From Wyeomyia smithii (lineage: Eukaryota; Arthropoda; Insecta; Diptera; Culicidae), in contig NC_073695.1 in NCBI RefSeq assembly GCF_029784165.1, positions 189,747,357 through 189,811,356 on the forward strand: DNA of 64,000 bases. The letters run 5' to 3'. A program made the position numbers and the translations under genes. Shown piece by piece: positions 10,560 through 19,492 of this stretch. How positions within the stretch are numbered: the stretch's first letter is position 1; the number at the start of each line of letters is the position of its first letter. The notes beneath the pieces were generated by a model. That model saw nothing but the letters and a program-made list of their open reading frames with translations. It searched no databases and was not told the origin of the DNA.

Positions 10560-11070
10560 ACCGAAAGAGCATGGATCGAGTACCTCAAAGTGAGGATATT
10601 GTTCTTATCGAGCCAGTAAGCAACCAAACAGAACGTTGAAACAAAGTTTCGTTACCTAAGCTCGAGCTCAGAAATTGTATCAGCAGGTTTTGAGGAAGTA
10701 CCAAGGATGCCTGCTTATTGACGATGAAACCTACGTCTAAATGGATTTCGGACAGCTTCCTGGCCAAAAATTCTACATGGCGACGGCACGAGGAGATGTT
10801 CCTGCGAAGTTTGTTTTTATGGACAAATTTGCCCAAAAACTAATGATTTGTCAAGGGTTATGCAGCTGCGGAGCAAAGACCAAAGTGTTTGTGACGAGTA
10901 AGACAATCGACCCGAAGCTGTTACTACCTTTCATCAAAGTCCATGAAAGTTCCGTGAAGTTTTGGCCAGATTTGGCGAGTTGCCACTGAAACGAAAAACG
11001 GCTCGGGACGCGACTCAGATGATCAAAATGTGGAACAAATGTTTTATGGGAAATATGAAGAAGAAAGTGT
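10560..11070 (+). pseudogene. Mariner-family transposase fragment, DD37E-like
   Basis: From about 10665 the frame reads YQQVLRKYQGCLLIDDETYV with the first catalytic Asp (near 10720), an in-frame TAA at 10738-10740, then MDFGQLPGQKFYMATARGDV, LDKFAQ-like DKFAQKLMICQGLCSCGAKT and FWPDLASCH with the second catalytic Asp (near 10965). Downstream, QMIKMWNKCFMGNMKKKV (to about 11070) resembles the C-terminus. The third catalytic residue lies in a deletion. FWPDLASCH and LPGQKFY are typical of the mosquito ITmDD37E group; this assignment is by motif memory. It sits inside the minus-strand LINE. N-terminal helix-turn-helix region not seen. Confidence 0.72.
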
Positions 11071-11213
11071 GAATTTTCATTAGAAACGAAGTGAATTGAT
11101 TTGTATTGATATTTCTTCCTTAAAGTACAGTGAATTACCTTTGTTTAGTTGTAGTACCCTCATTTGTAAGTCAACCTGTTACCAACATACACATGATTTT
11201 ATTATTCCGGATT

Positions 11214-11720
11214 CTAAATGGACATAGCTTCACTATACTTTCGCGGCAACAGATCGATTATCGATTCAGTACCAAATCCAGAATAAATCGCCGTACCACT
11301 CGGTCTTGGGCTGCTATTCTCGAGTTGCCTGTAACCACTCTGGTACGATACAGTTGTTCGTTCCCAATTGAAAATCTCGACGGAACTGCAGTCCTTCCCG
11401 GCTGCCTTAGAGTTTTTCAGCTCTTTAATCGCTTTCTTCGCTTCTTGTATATTTGATGGAGTCACAGATTGTCCATCATTCTCAATATCAATCTTGCTTC
11501 GACACTCTTTGTCTTCCTCACCGTTCAACAGCACACCAAAATGTTGTTTCAAACGCCTAGAAACCACTGATTTATCGGCAATTAGGTTTTTCAGGACGTG
11601 TCACAGCCGTAGAAAACATTTTTACGTAGTGACATCTTGGTTTGCTTGGTTCTTCTCATCCGTCGCTCGCTGGCACTTATCGTCAAACCACTCGCCATTG
11701 AGGTAACTATTAACCATTGG
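11214..11720 (-). pseudogene. LINE linker and start of RT, minus strand
   Basis: Minus-strand reading gives WFDDKCQRATDEKNQA (about 11640-11690), then LKQHFGVLLNGEEDKE and AKKAIKELKNSKAAGKD (11390-11545), the pre-RT linker and NKAAGKDG motif of the craniofacial-type LINE. Frameshifts separate the two. Neighbouring pieces on the same strand lie on both sides in the correct order. The 11720-11990 stretch breaking it from the endonuclease is unassigned and may be another insertion. Confidence 0.75.
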
Positions 11721-11989
11721 TTTCTTGTGAAATGGTTCTATAGTAACACTAATTTAAAGAATCATGCCTCATCCTGTAGAGCACCCAATAATGCTTGCTG
11801 TAGCCTGACGAAACTAAATAGGCGCTAATAGTTTAATATCATTCATTACTTTCTTGAACGAATGAATGGCAAAGCATGACAAAAAGTAACACCAACCAAA
11901 TCAGTAAAACGTTAAATTTGGGGTAAGGGTAACTAGATTCAATTCAGTGTCACTGCAAAGGGTGAGAGTGAGTGCACATTTGCTTCATT
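11721..11989. other. Unassigned stretch within the LINE
   Basis: The LINE linker reading is lost here and resumes on both sides. No inverted repeats or domain were recognised. Confidence 0.4.
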
Positions 11990-12640
11990 TAATGTGTATT
12001 CCAAGCATTGAATGTGAGTGTGAGAGTTCGAAGCTCTGATATCTTCACAGTTCGTTCGAGCCTTCTCCAACTTGCTCATCGAACCGCTCATCAACCTTCT
12101 GCGAGTACTCTGTAGCAATTCTTCAAGTTGATAAATTCTGGATGTTCAACTGTTTGTTACTTGTTGTCCTTGATTTCATTACGTTGGAAAACGACGCGCG
12201 AATCTTGTATACCACGAGATAGTGATCCGAGTCAACGTTAGGCCCTCTAAATGAACTTATATCTGAAAAGCGCCGACCATCGATCAGCAGGTCGGTCTGA
12301 AAGCAGGCCAACCCATTTACAGGTGTGCTTACGGATGATGTGCAGAATAAAAGCTACAGATAGCCATGCCTCTGGCTGCAGCGATATTGGTAAGCCTCAG
12401 GCTATTATCGTTCGTAATAGATTGTACCAATTACGAGGCGAAATCTTCCTGCCCGATCTGCGCATTTGCATCTCCGATGACGATCTCGATATCATGCCCT
12501 GAACACCCACTGTACGTCTTCTCAAGGAGATCATAGAACTCCTCCTTCTCGTCATCGGGTTTATCATTAGTCGGTGCGTACACATTGATTTGGCTGTAAT
12601 TGAAGAATTTGCTCCTAATACATACAACATGCATATACGG
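11990..12640 (-). pseudogene. LINE apurinic-type endonuclease, minus strand
   Basis: Minus-strand translation shows SQINVYAPTNDKPDDEKEEF, then HDIEIVIGDANAQIG (12440-12590), and LIDGRRFSDISSFRGPNVDS followed by DHYLVVYKIRASFSN (12155-12290). These are the VYAPT, GD-N-A and SDHY motifs of an AP-endonuclease domain, which nicks target DNA for target-primed reverse transcription. GDLNA is GDANA here. The region between, with the substrate-binding part, is frameshifted. It is cut at 12641 by a hAT-type MITE, beyond which the reading continues to about 12935. Confidence 0.82.
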
Positions 12641-12867
12641 TAGAGTGCCAATGGAAATCGATTGTTTGAATAACGTTTAGTGGTAGGGCTCAAAAGTTTC
12701 GTTGTCTAGAAAAAAGTCCCCATGCAAAATTTCAGCTCGTTCGGACATCGGGATCACGTGCCTCAAAGCGGTCAAAGTTCCACGAAAAATATCGATGAAA
12801 AAGCAGGCCAACCGCTTAAGGAAATTCGAGGGTCAATTTTTTTTTCATACATCCCATTGGCACTCTA
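12641..12867. mobile_element. hAT-type MITE with 8 bp target duplication
   Basis: The 227 bp element starts TAGAGTGCCAATGG and ends with its reverse complement CCATTGGCACTCTA. The 8 bases outside are identical: ATATACGG at 12633-12640 and 12868-12875. An 8 bp TSD and a TAGNG-type terminus are hAT hallmarks. There is no transposase. It interrupts the endonuclease coding of the minus-strand LINE. Confidence 0.88.
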
Positions 12868-12875
12868 ATATACGG

Positions 12876-12935
12876 TCACTGATCGGCCTCTATCTAATGA
12901 CACGCATCATCTGTTTTCCAATTAGCACGAAAACG
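12876..12935 (-). pseudogene. LINE endonuclease, upstream part beyond the MITE
   Basis: Minus-strand reading RVIR, stop, RPISDRI continues the endonuclease (counterpart of the V-I-R/E-F-x-P-x-N-D-R-x-C block) directly across the MITE once one target duplication is ignored. Further upstream the match is lost. Confidence 0.6.
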
Positions 12936-13179
12936 ACTTCTATAGCTAGCGAGGCACCGCATTCCTTGATAGCCGCCCGGTCTGGGTCAGACGCTGATTT
13001 ACACCGCCCAACATGAGGAAACGGCCGCGTTTGAGCTCCCTATCAAGTCAGCATAGATCAAGGTTTCCACCGGCAGTTGGCTATCTGATCTCCGCTGAGG
13101 TTACTCGTATCCCTTTTGGCACCTTGTGAAGGTTGGGATAAGAGTCACTGAACAGAGGTGGGTGACCACAATGGGGTCT
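12936..13179. other. Unassigned stretch between two LINEs
   Basis: GC-richer sequence without a recognised domain. It may be the 5' untranslated part of the craniofacial-type LINE. Confidence 0.4.
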
Positions 13180-13500
13180 TTTTTTTAAGGTGGCGGGGAA
13201 ATCTACAACCAGACACCTGAGAAGAGAACTCAGGGTGTGGGGATGAGACTAGGGGAGAGATGCTGGGGTATTTACACTCCCTCAAACACCTACTGATCCC
13301 TGTCCCGACCCACTAAAACCCCTTCAGTCTCCAGACTTGGTCTTTCCGGAACGGAGGTAAAGTATTACGTCGGGGAGTGGCTTTTGTGCGTGATGCACCC
13401 TCTTTACTCTTATAACCTCCTAGATAACTACCTGAAGACTGGTAGTTAGTTACCACTGGCGTGTTGGTGGTTGACCCGCCACACACGTTGCTGCTTCAGG
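13180..13500 (-). mobile_element. R1 LINE 3' untranslated region with poly-A end, minus strand
   Basis: Reading the minus strand downstream of the R1 coding relic gives a GC-rich untranslated region (GTAATACTTTACCTCCGTTC, GTCTGGAGACTGAAGGGG, GCATCTCTCCCCTAG, CCTGAGTTCTCTTCTCAGGT) ending ACCTTAAAAAAAA at 13180-13192. The short A-tail marks the 3' end of a target-primed insertion. Confidence 0.65.
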
Positions 13501-13937
13501 ACAATCAGGGATATGGTGAAAGTTTGGTGAAAGTGCACTTCACCACGGCGCCTCCCGACCCAGTCGGATATCTCCGATATAAGTCGGGTGTTGAGTTAGA
13601 CCATTCCCGCTGCCAGCGGAGCATCGAGAATGACCTTCTGGTACCTCGTATGCCCTTGTGTTATGTTGGTCGAACCGCTCTCTGTCCTCCTTGATGGCGA
13701 TGCTGATGGGCATCATGCCGGACAATACACAGATTGCATCGTATGACACCGTACGATACGTACTCGCAACTCTCAGGAACAGGTACTTTCCAGTTTACTG
13801 CGGTAACTGTTAGTACCTAACGTTCTGGACCACACTGGCCCACCATACCTAAGTATGGATGAAACCACGCTGGCAAGAAGTCTTCGCTTGCTGCCATAAA
13901 CCGCTGAGCTATTGGACATCATACGAGATAGTGCTGC
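13501..13937 (-). pseudogene. R1 LINE ORF2 C-terminal part, minus strand (first half of an interrupted element)
   Basis: Minus-strand translation from 13937 gives ALSRMMSNSSAVYGSKRRLL, SSILRYGGPVWSRTLG, then SYDAICVLSGMMPISI with a shift of frame, the region after the RT palm in R1 ORF2. Its upstream half is not adjacent: it lies at 19493-20040 on the other side of the BEL element. The two halves join in sense across the duplicated GCTGC. The zinc finger at the extreme C-terminus is not readable. Confidence 0.85.
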
Positions 13938-14848
13938 TGTTGCGGCACCACTGGGCGCACTGCCGGACGCCCTAAGCGCTCCCCAGCTGTGATCGAGAGA
14001 ATCATTCCGACGAATTGGGGCGCTTCGAGCGCTCCCCGGCAGCAATCGACAGAACCAGCACGGTGAGCTGTCATCGACAGATAGACAGATACGGGAGATG
14101 GAATTAAGGCAAATCATTTGGACAAAGTGCTATGAACAGTTCAGTGGCCACGTGGCAATTTATCAAAAAGTCTTTTTAATAGTTAAAAATCCGGAAATTT
14201 ATTGTAATTTAAAGTTAATGCGAGGTTTAGCCGGTCTATTGTTTGAAAAGAGCAAGTTGTGTATGAAAAGAAGTTCGGAAAAAACCATAAAAACGTGAAC
14301 TACTCATATGAGTAATTAGAATTTAATATTTTTGCTCAAAATGCCACTAAGGTTTAACCCGTAAAGACCCGGGACGGAACTTGTTTTTTGAAAATGCTTG
14401 AAACGATTTTCTTATTTGATTTTTTATGAAAATACGTAGTTTTGTGATTTTGTACTGAAGTAATTTGGAAATTCTGAAATTCACTCTTACATACCATATT
14501 TCATCCACCTGACATGATTTGATACATGGAGCAATTGATACGTATGAAAATTCCCACTGTTTACTCAATCTGTTTGAAAAATTAGAAAGAACACAGACAT
14601 ATTTGCGTCTCACGAGAACGGGGAGGGGTCCAGAGGGGTGGCATCTTAACCAAAACTGAGAACAACTATTCCCCTTGAATAAAATTCCAAGTTTTCCCAA
14701 ATCGGCCGTTCCAGGGATGAGAACGAGCATTTTCAAAAAACAGGTTCCGTCCCGGGTCTTTACGGGTTAAATAAAATTATAAGTTTTTAGCTGCTTCTAA
14801 ACGATACTTGAGCTGCTTAAATAATTGGTTCCGTAAAACGTCCGAACA
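13938..14848 (+). repeat. 5' LTR of the BEL element (with inserted MITE)
   Basis: Starts TGTTGCGGCACCACTGG and ends GTCCGAACA. It is 911 bp, of which 413 are the MITE and one TTAA copy, leaving about 498 bp. From 14207 onward it matches the 3' LTR at 19252-19492 closely, including TTGTTTGAAAAGAGCAAGTT and AACGATACTTGAGCTGCTTA. In BEL elements the LTR carries promoter and polyadenylation signals. Confidence 0.85.
14358..14766. mobile_element. piggyBac-type MITE at TTAA in the LTR
   Basis: A 409 bp element flanked by TTAA on both sides (14354-14357 and 14767-14770). Its termini are 41 bp inverted repeats (14358-14398 and 14726-14766) with one mismatch, starting CCCGTAAAGACCCGGGACGG. TTAA duplication and a CCC...GGG terminus are piggyBac hallmarks. 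The same LTR position in the 3' LTR (19411-19414) is a single empty TTAA. A 129-codon antisense frame covering it (14347-14736) has no transposase motif and is taken as fortuitous. Confidence 0.92.
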
Positions 14849-15106
14849 TTCTAGAAACCCGCAACATAACCTCAATGAAGACGCGGATAAGACCAAGTAC
14901 CATTGTGCGCACTGTGACCAGCCGGAGAATGACGAGTTGCAAATGGCTTTCTGCGATCATTGCCAGAACGGCTACCACTACAGCTGCGTTGACGGTCCCA
15001 CGACGGAAAATGACGATGAAGAGTGGATGTGCCCCCTGTGTCGAAAATCCGATACCGACAATCCTGATCCGGAAGATGAAGAGATTGCGGCAGCAATAAA
15101 GCAGTA
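14849..15106 (+). pseudogene. BEL Gag N-terminus with PHD-type zinc finger
   Basis: The frame through this segment reads YHCAHCDQPENDELQMAFCD then HCQNGYHYSCVDGPT and WMCPLCRKS, a Cys4-His-Cys3 spacing typical of a PHD finger (C-x2-C ... C-x2-C ... H-x4-C ... W-x-C-x2-C), followed by an acidic tail (DPEDEE). PHD fingers bind histone tails in host proteins; in a Gag the role is unknown, chromatin tethering being one inference. No ATG precedes it in frame inside the internal region: the only upstream Met at 14808 lies within the LTR. A frame change near 15106 separates it from the rest of Gag. Confidence 0.75.
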
Positions 15107-15840
15107 GAGCTGGAGAGGGAACGTCAGAGGAACCGTCAGGCCCAGAAATTGAAACTGGCCCAGATGCAGATGGAACTCGAAAAAGAGAAGCTGGAAATGC
15201 AATGGGACACTGAGAAGAAGATTCTTGAGATGAAGATCAAGGCGGAAACTAACTTCAATCGGAATCACAAGGCCGAACGTAAGGAGTTACAAAAGGAATT
15301 GAAAAAGTTGCCCAAACAACGACTGCGGAAGGAGAAAAGTGCGAATAAATCCGGTACCGTCGGGAAGAAAGAGGAAACGTCAAACCCTACAGAGTTCCGC
15401 GACGGGAACGTTAGTAATTCAACTCCAATTCTGCAAGCTGATGCTTCAGAAACGCAGATCAGGAAAAAGAAATTTAAGCAGGGATCGGTAGTCTTCGGGG
15501 AAAAAAGTAAAACCTCAGTGGGGGAAAATGGCAGCTTCGAGGCCGAATCTGAAGACGGCAGTAGCGCCGAGTTATCAGATGATAGCAGCAGTACCGAATT
15601 GTCTGAGAACAGCAGTAGCACCGAATCTGAGTCCGAAGAAAAGGGGTCCAAAAAGAAAAAGAGTGTTAGAGCAGGTCCAACAAAGGCGCAGTTGACCGCT
15701 CGTCAATTCTTGTCTCGAAAGCTTCCCACGTTCACCGGCCGCCCGGAGGAATGGCCCATATTTTTCAGCAGTTATCAAACATCGACAAAAGCGTGTGGAT
15801 TTTCCAACTTAGAAAATCTTGCCCGTGTCTCCTGTTGCCG
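15107..15840 (+). pseudogene. BEL Gag middle part: coiled coil, Ser/Glu-rich region, start of DUF1759
   Basis: This frame reads first a charged heptad-like helix (LEKEKLEMQWDTEKKILEMK), then a basic segment, an acidic Ser-rich tract around 15540-15640 (repeated SSSTEL-type units) and then LTARQFLSRKLPTFTGRPEE, the conserved entry of DUF1759, the Gag core of BEL elements. A further shift at about 15830 ends it in mid-domain; the domain continues in another frame. The long antisense frame at 15265-15651 merely mirrors the Ser-rich tract. Confidence 0.8.
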
Positions 15841-17112
15841 GATGCCGTGCCTCAAGTAATGGAGACGCTGCGTATGTTGTACGGACGTTACGAGCAGCTT
15901 TTAAATACGCTTTTAACGAAAGTGCGGATGGCTGATCCACCGAAATCGGACAAGCTGGCGTCGTTCATCACCTACGGGGTTCTCGTCCAACAGCTCTGCG
16001 ACCACCTCGAAGCTTCGAAATTGATGGGCCACTTAGTGAGCCCGATGCTCATTCGGGAACTAGTGGATAAGCTGCCAGCGAGCACGAAAATTGACTGGGT
16101 ACGGTATAAACGGCAAGTGACATCGGTGACGCTGAGGACATTGGCAGATTGTCTGTCCGATTTAGTTTCCGCTGCAAGCGAAGTGGTTAACTACTCGGAA
16201 ACGTCACCACAGGCCAGTGGTGGTAAAACGGGAAAGCCAAAGAACAACAAGGGCAAAGAGCAAGAGAGTTACGTTTACACACATAGTGGGTCTGAAGTTG
16301 CCGCTCAAAACAAAAAACCGGAACGTACACCGTGTGCGATGTGTGGAGAAACCAATCATCGATTGCGGAATTGTGATAACTTTCGCAAACTCAGCGTACC
16401 ACAACGGTGGGAAGCGGTTAACAAATGGGAGCTGTGTCCAATATGCCTCAATGCTCACGGAAAGGCGAAGTGTAAGCTGAATATTCGCTGTACCGCAGAG
16501 GGTTGCTCGGAACGCCACAATAGACTATTGCATCCTGCCGAGTTTCAGTCAAGCTGTAACACCCACAGTGCCTTATCCAAGGATTCGATCCTGTTCAGAA
16601 TGGTGCCGGTTAAGATATTCAACGGGAATAAGAGCGTTTCGACAGTGGCGTTTCTAGACGAGGGGTCTTCGTATTCGTTAGTGGACAGTTATTTGACCAG
16701 AAAACTGCAGTGCAACGGTATCACCCAACCGCTCCGTATAACGTGGACCGCAGGAGTTTCTAGACTGGAGAAAGATTCGCAAAAAATCCAGCTGACGATC
16801 TCAGCAACTGGATCGAATGAAAGATTTATCTTGCAGGATGTATACACCGTAAACAACCTGAAGTTGTTGGAATCTCGCATCGGTCAACCAGGCGAACCGA
16901 TTGCCGTGCACTCTAAACTTGGTTGGACGATCTACGGACCGCAGGACTCAACGCAAGGTGAGGGATTTCTAGCACAACACTCGTGTGCTGGATTATCGAA
17001 TGCAGAGCTACACGATCTTCTCGAGTCACAGTACACCGTCGAAGAAAAGGGCTTCTCGGCGGATTTGATGCCGGAATCAGACGATGATCGAAAAGCTCGG
17101 GAAATGCTGTAG
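15841..17112 (+). pseudogene. BEL Gag C-terminus, zinc knuckles and protease
   Basis: Domains in order: end of DUF1759 (METLRMLYGRYEQLLNTLLT), zinc knuckles CAMCGETNHRLRNC and a second cluster CPICLNAHGKAKC with a following HNRLLH, and an aspartic protease with the LDEGSS active-site motif near 16655. The knuckles package RNA and the protease cleaves the polyprotein. The start region repeats codons shifted from the previous frame, so the join lies near 15830. A TAG at 17110-17112 stops the frame just before the reverse transcriptase, which resumes in the same frame. Confidence 0.85.
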
Positions 17113-17954
17113 GAGAAAACTGTTCGCGTCGGCGATAGGTTCATGACTGGACTGCTGTTCAAGGAAGACAACCCAACGTTTCCGGACAGCTTACCGATGG
17201 CGCTGCGGCGCATAAAGAGCCTGGAGAAGAAAATGTCGAAAAACCCTAAGTTGGAAGCTGCAGTGAAACAACAAATAATCCAGTATCTGGAAAAAGGCTA
17301 CTGTCATAAAGCAACGAAGGAGGAACTGGCATCTGTAATCCCTGGCAAGGTTTGGTACTTGCCGTTAAACGTTGTTGTCAATCCGAAAAAAGACAAGATT
17401 CGGTTGATATTGGACGCGGCGAAGTGAATGGTGTGTCGCTCAACTCCAAGCTCCTGAAAGGGCCGGACTACTTGGCCTCTCTCCCATCCGTGATCACCAA
17501 ATCTCGGGAGTTTCTCATCGGATTTGGAGGTGACATCCGTGAGATGTTTTACCAGCTCAAAGTTCGACCTGAGGACAGACTTGCGCAACTGTTTGTGTTT
17601 GGAAACGAAATCTACGTGATGGATTGTGTCATTTTTGGAGCCACCTGCTCTTCTAGTATGGCAATGTTCGTGAAAGACAAGAATGCTCGGGACTACGCTG
17701 AACAGTTCCCAGAAGCTTATGATGCAATGGTCCACAAGCACTATGTGGACGATTACTTCGACAGCACGGACACTGTCGAAAAGGCTGTCCAGCGGGCAAG
17801 CGAGGTAAGATTCATTCACTCTAAAGGCGGTTTCGAAATCAGGGACTGGGTGTCAAATTCACTGGAATTCCTGGAACGCATGGGTGAAACGGAGAAGAAA
17901 CAAGCAATTCATCTCGACTCGGCTAATCCGGAATGCGTTTTGGGGATAGTGTGA
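17113..17954 (+). pseudogene. BEL reverse transcriptase
   Basis: Begins in the frame of the protease with VGDRFMTGLLFKED, VWYLPLNVVVNPKKDKIRLI and LDAA, shifts at about 17425, and continues with VNGVSLNSKLLKGPDYL, GGDIREMFYQLKVRPEDRL, CVIFGATCSSSMA and the catalytic HYVDDYFDS (YVDD at 17742-17753), then GFEIRDWVSNS. The palm Asp residues survive, in GDIREMF and YVDD. A TGA at 17952-17954 interrupts it, after which NTKDDVFAF follows in the same frame. Confidence 0.85.
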
Positions 17955-19251
17955 AACACAAAGGACGACGTCTTCGCATTTACAACCAAGATGCGCGACT
18001 CGTTAATGCCATACCTGTACGATGGAAAGGTCCCTACGAAACGCGTAGTGCTTAGTTGCGTCATGAGTATCTTTGACCCGCTAGGACTATTGGCGCCGTT
18101 CACACTTTTTTGCGAAAGTGCTGATCCAGATCCTCTGGAGAAAAGGCTGCGAATGGGACCAAGTCATCGACGGAGAAGCGCTGGAGGGTTGGAAACGGTG
18201 GACGAGCTATTTGGGAGCTGTAGAAGCGGTAAAGATACCGCTGTACTACTTCGGCGACGGTCTTGCTCTCGACTACTCAACGCTGCAGCTGCACATTTTC
18301 GCAGATGCAAGCGAGAATGCATACGGCTGCGTAGGCTACTTCCGCATCTTAGCTGGGGAGGTCCCTCGATGTGCGTTGGTGCAATCAAAATCAAAAGTCG
18401 CACCGATCAAGCAAGTGTCGATCCCGCGGCTGGGATTGATGGCGGCCGTACAAGGAGTTCGTCTTGCGGAAAACATCAAAGACAATCACAGTCTGAACAT
18501 ATAACAAGTGTTCTACTGGACAGACTCACGCACTGTTCACTCATGGGTTGTTTCCGATCAAAGAAAATATAAGGCTTTCGTTGCATTTCGGATTGGAGAG
18601 ATTATCAGCCGGTCGCGGCCATCAGAGTGGCGGTGGGTGCCCACTAAACTGAATGTTGCGGACCAACTAACGAAATGGAGCAATGGTCCGTAGCTTGATT
18701 CAAACAGTTCTTGGTTGCAGGGTCCTCAGTTTTTGTACAAACCAGAAGCTGAGTGGCCATTACAGCAATTCAAAAAACCGAATGTCGAAGATGAGATGCG
18801 AGCAACATTCCTGCTACACGTCGTCGAAGTACAAGGTCAGTTGGTGGACACATCTAGATTTTCTAAGTGGAACGTGCTCATCAGAACGCTGGCATGTGTA
18901 AATAGGTTCATCAACAATCTGCGAGCGAAGCGATAAGGGAAGGTGATAGAAGTTGTTCCAGCACCGCCGAAAATTAAAGCATTAGTACTAAGGAAGCTAT
19001 CGGCTATCGAGAAGCCGATCGACCGCGAAGAACATCAAGTAGCAGAAAGAGCGTTGATAAAGTTGGCACAAGTGGAGGCATATCCGGACGAAGTGAGAAC
19101 TTTGTTGAAGAGTCGTCAAGCAAAATGTTCAACCGGAGTGAGTCTGGAAAAAAGCAGTCTTCTCTACAAGCTGTCACCGATACTGGATGAGTTTGATGTA
19201 ATACGAATGGAAGGACGGTTGGCCACGGCGGACTTCTTACCCTTCGACTTC
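17955..19251 (+). pseudogene. BEL Pol: RT thumb, RNase H and pre-integrase region
   Basis: Read-through after TGA gives LSCVMSIFDPLGLLAPFT, then another frame from about 18110 with LQLHIFADASENAYGCVGYF (RNase H, near 18290-18345) and FYWTDSRTVHSW, WRWVPTKLNVADQLTKW (to 18690). Stops lie at 18502-18504, 18691-18693 and 18934-18936, all in one frame. The tail ALIKLAQVEAYPDEVRTLLK, LYKLSPILDEFDVIRMEGRL is the region before the integrase zinc finger. At about 19250 it runs straight into LTR sequence; integrase is absent. Confidence 0.82.
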
Positions 19252-19492
19252 GATTTAAAGTTAACGCGAGGTTTAGCGAGGTTTAGCCGGTCTATTGTTT
19301 GAAAAGAGCAAGTTGTGTATGAGAAGAAGTTCGGAAAAAAAACATAAAAACGTGAACTACTCATGTGAGTAATTAGAATTTAATATTTTTGCTCAAAATG
19401 CCACTAAGGTTTAAATAAAATTAATAGTTTTTAGCTGCTTATAAACGATACTTGAGCTGCTTAAATAATTGGTTCCGTAAAACGTCCGAACA
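19252..19492 (+). repeat. 3' LTR of the BEL element, 5'-truncated
   Basis: Matches the 5' LTR from 14207 to its end with a 10 bp tandem duplication (GAGGTTTAGC, 19268-19287) and lacks the MITE. The first half of the LTR is missing because the element's internal deletion ends here. It terminates CCGAACA immediately before the GCTGC target duplication. Confidence 0.85.

Larger units (their letters stand above)
13938..19492 (+). mobile_element. BEL/Pao LTR retrotransposon inserted in R1, decayed
   Basis: Boundaries are set by the 5' LTR start TGTTGCGGC, the 3' LTR end CCGAACA, and the 5 bp direct repeat GCTGC at 13933-13937 and 19493-19497, the target-duplication size expected for BEL elements. 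Both flanks are the same R1 element, interrupted in sense. Order inside: 5' LTR (carrying a MITE), Gag with PHD finger, coiled coil, DUF1759, zinc knuckles, protease, RT and RNase H. The integrase is missing because the internal region ends abruptly in a 5'-truncated 3' LTR at about 19252. At least five stops and four frame changes exclude activity. Confidence 0.9.

Noticed and set aside
14347..14736. 129-codon minus-strand frame
   Set aside because: It covers the inside of the piggyBac-type MITE and one terminal repeat, has no transposase motif and uses the terminal repeat as coding; taken as fortuitous.
15265..15651. 128-codon minus-strand Ser/Leu-rich frame
   Set aside because: Mirror of the Ser/Glu-rich tract of the BEL Gag on the other strand; composition effect.
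17304..17819. 171-codon minus-strand frame
   Set aside because: Antisense of the BEL reverse transcriptase, which explains the same DNA with conserved motifs.
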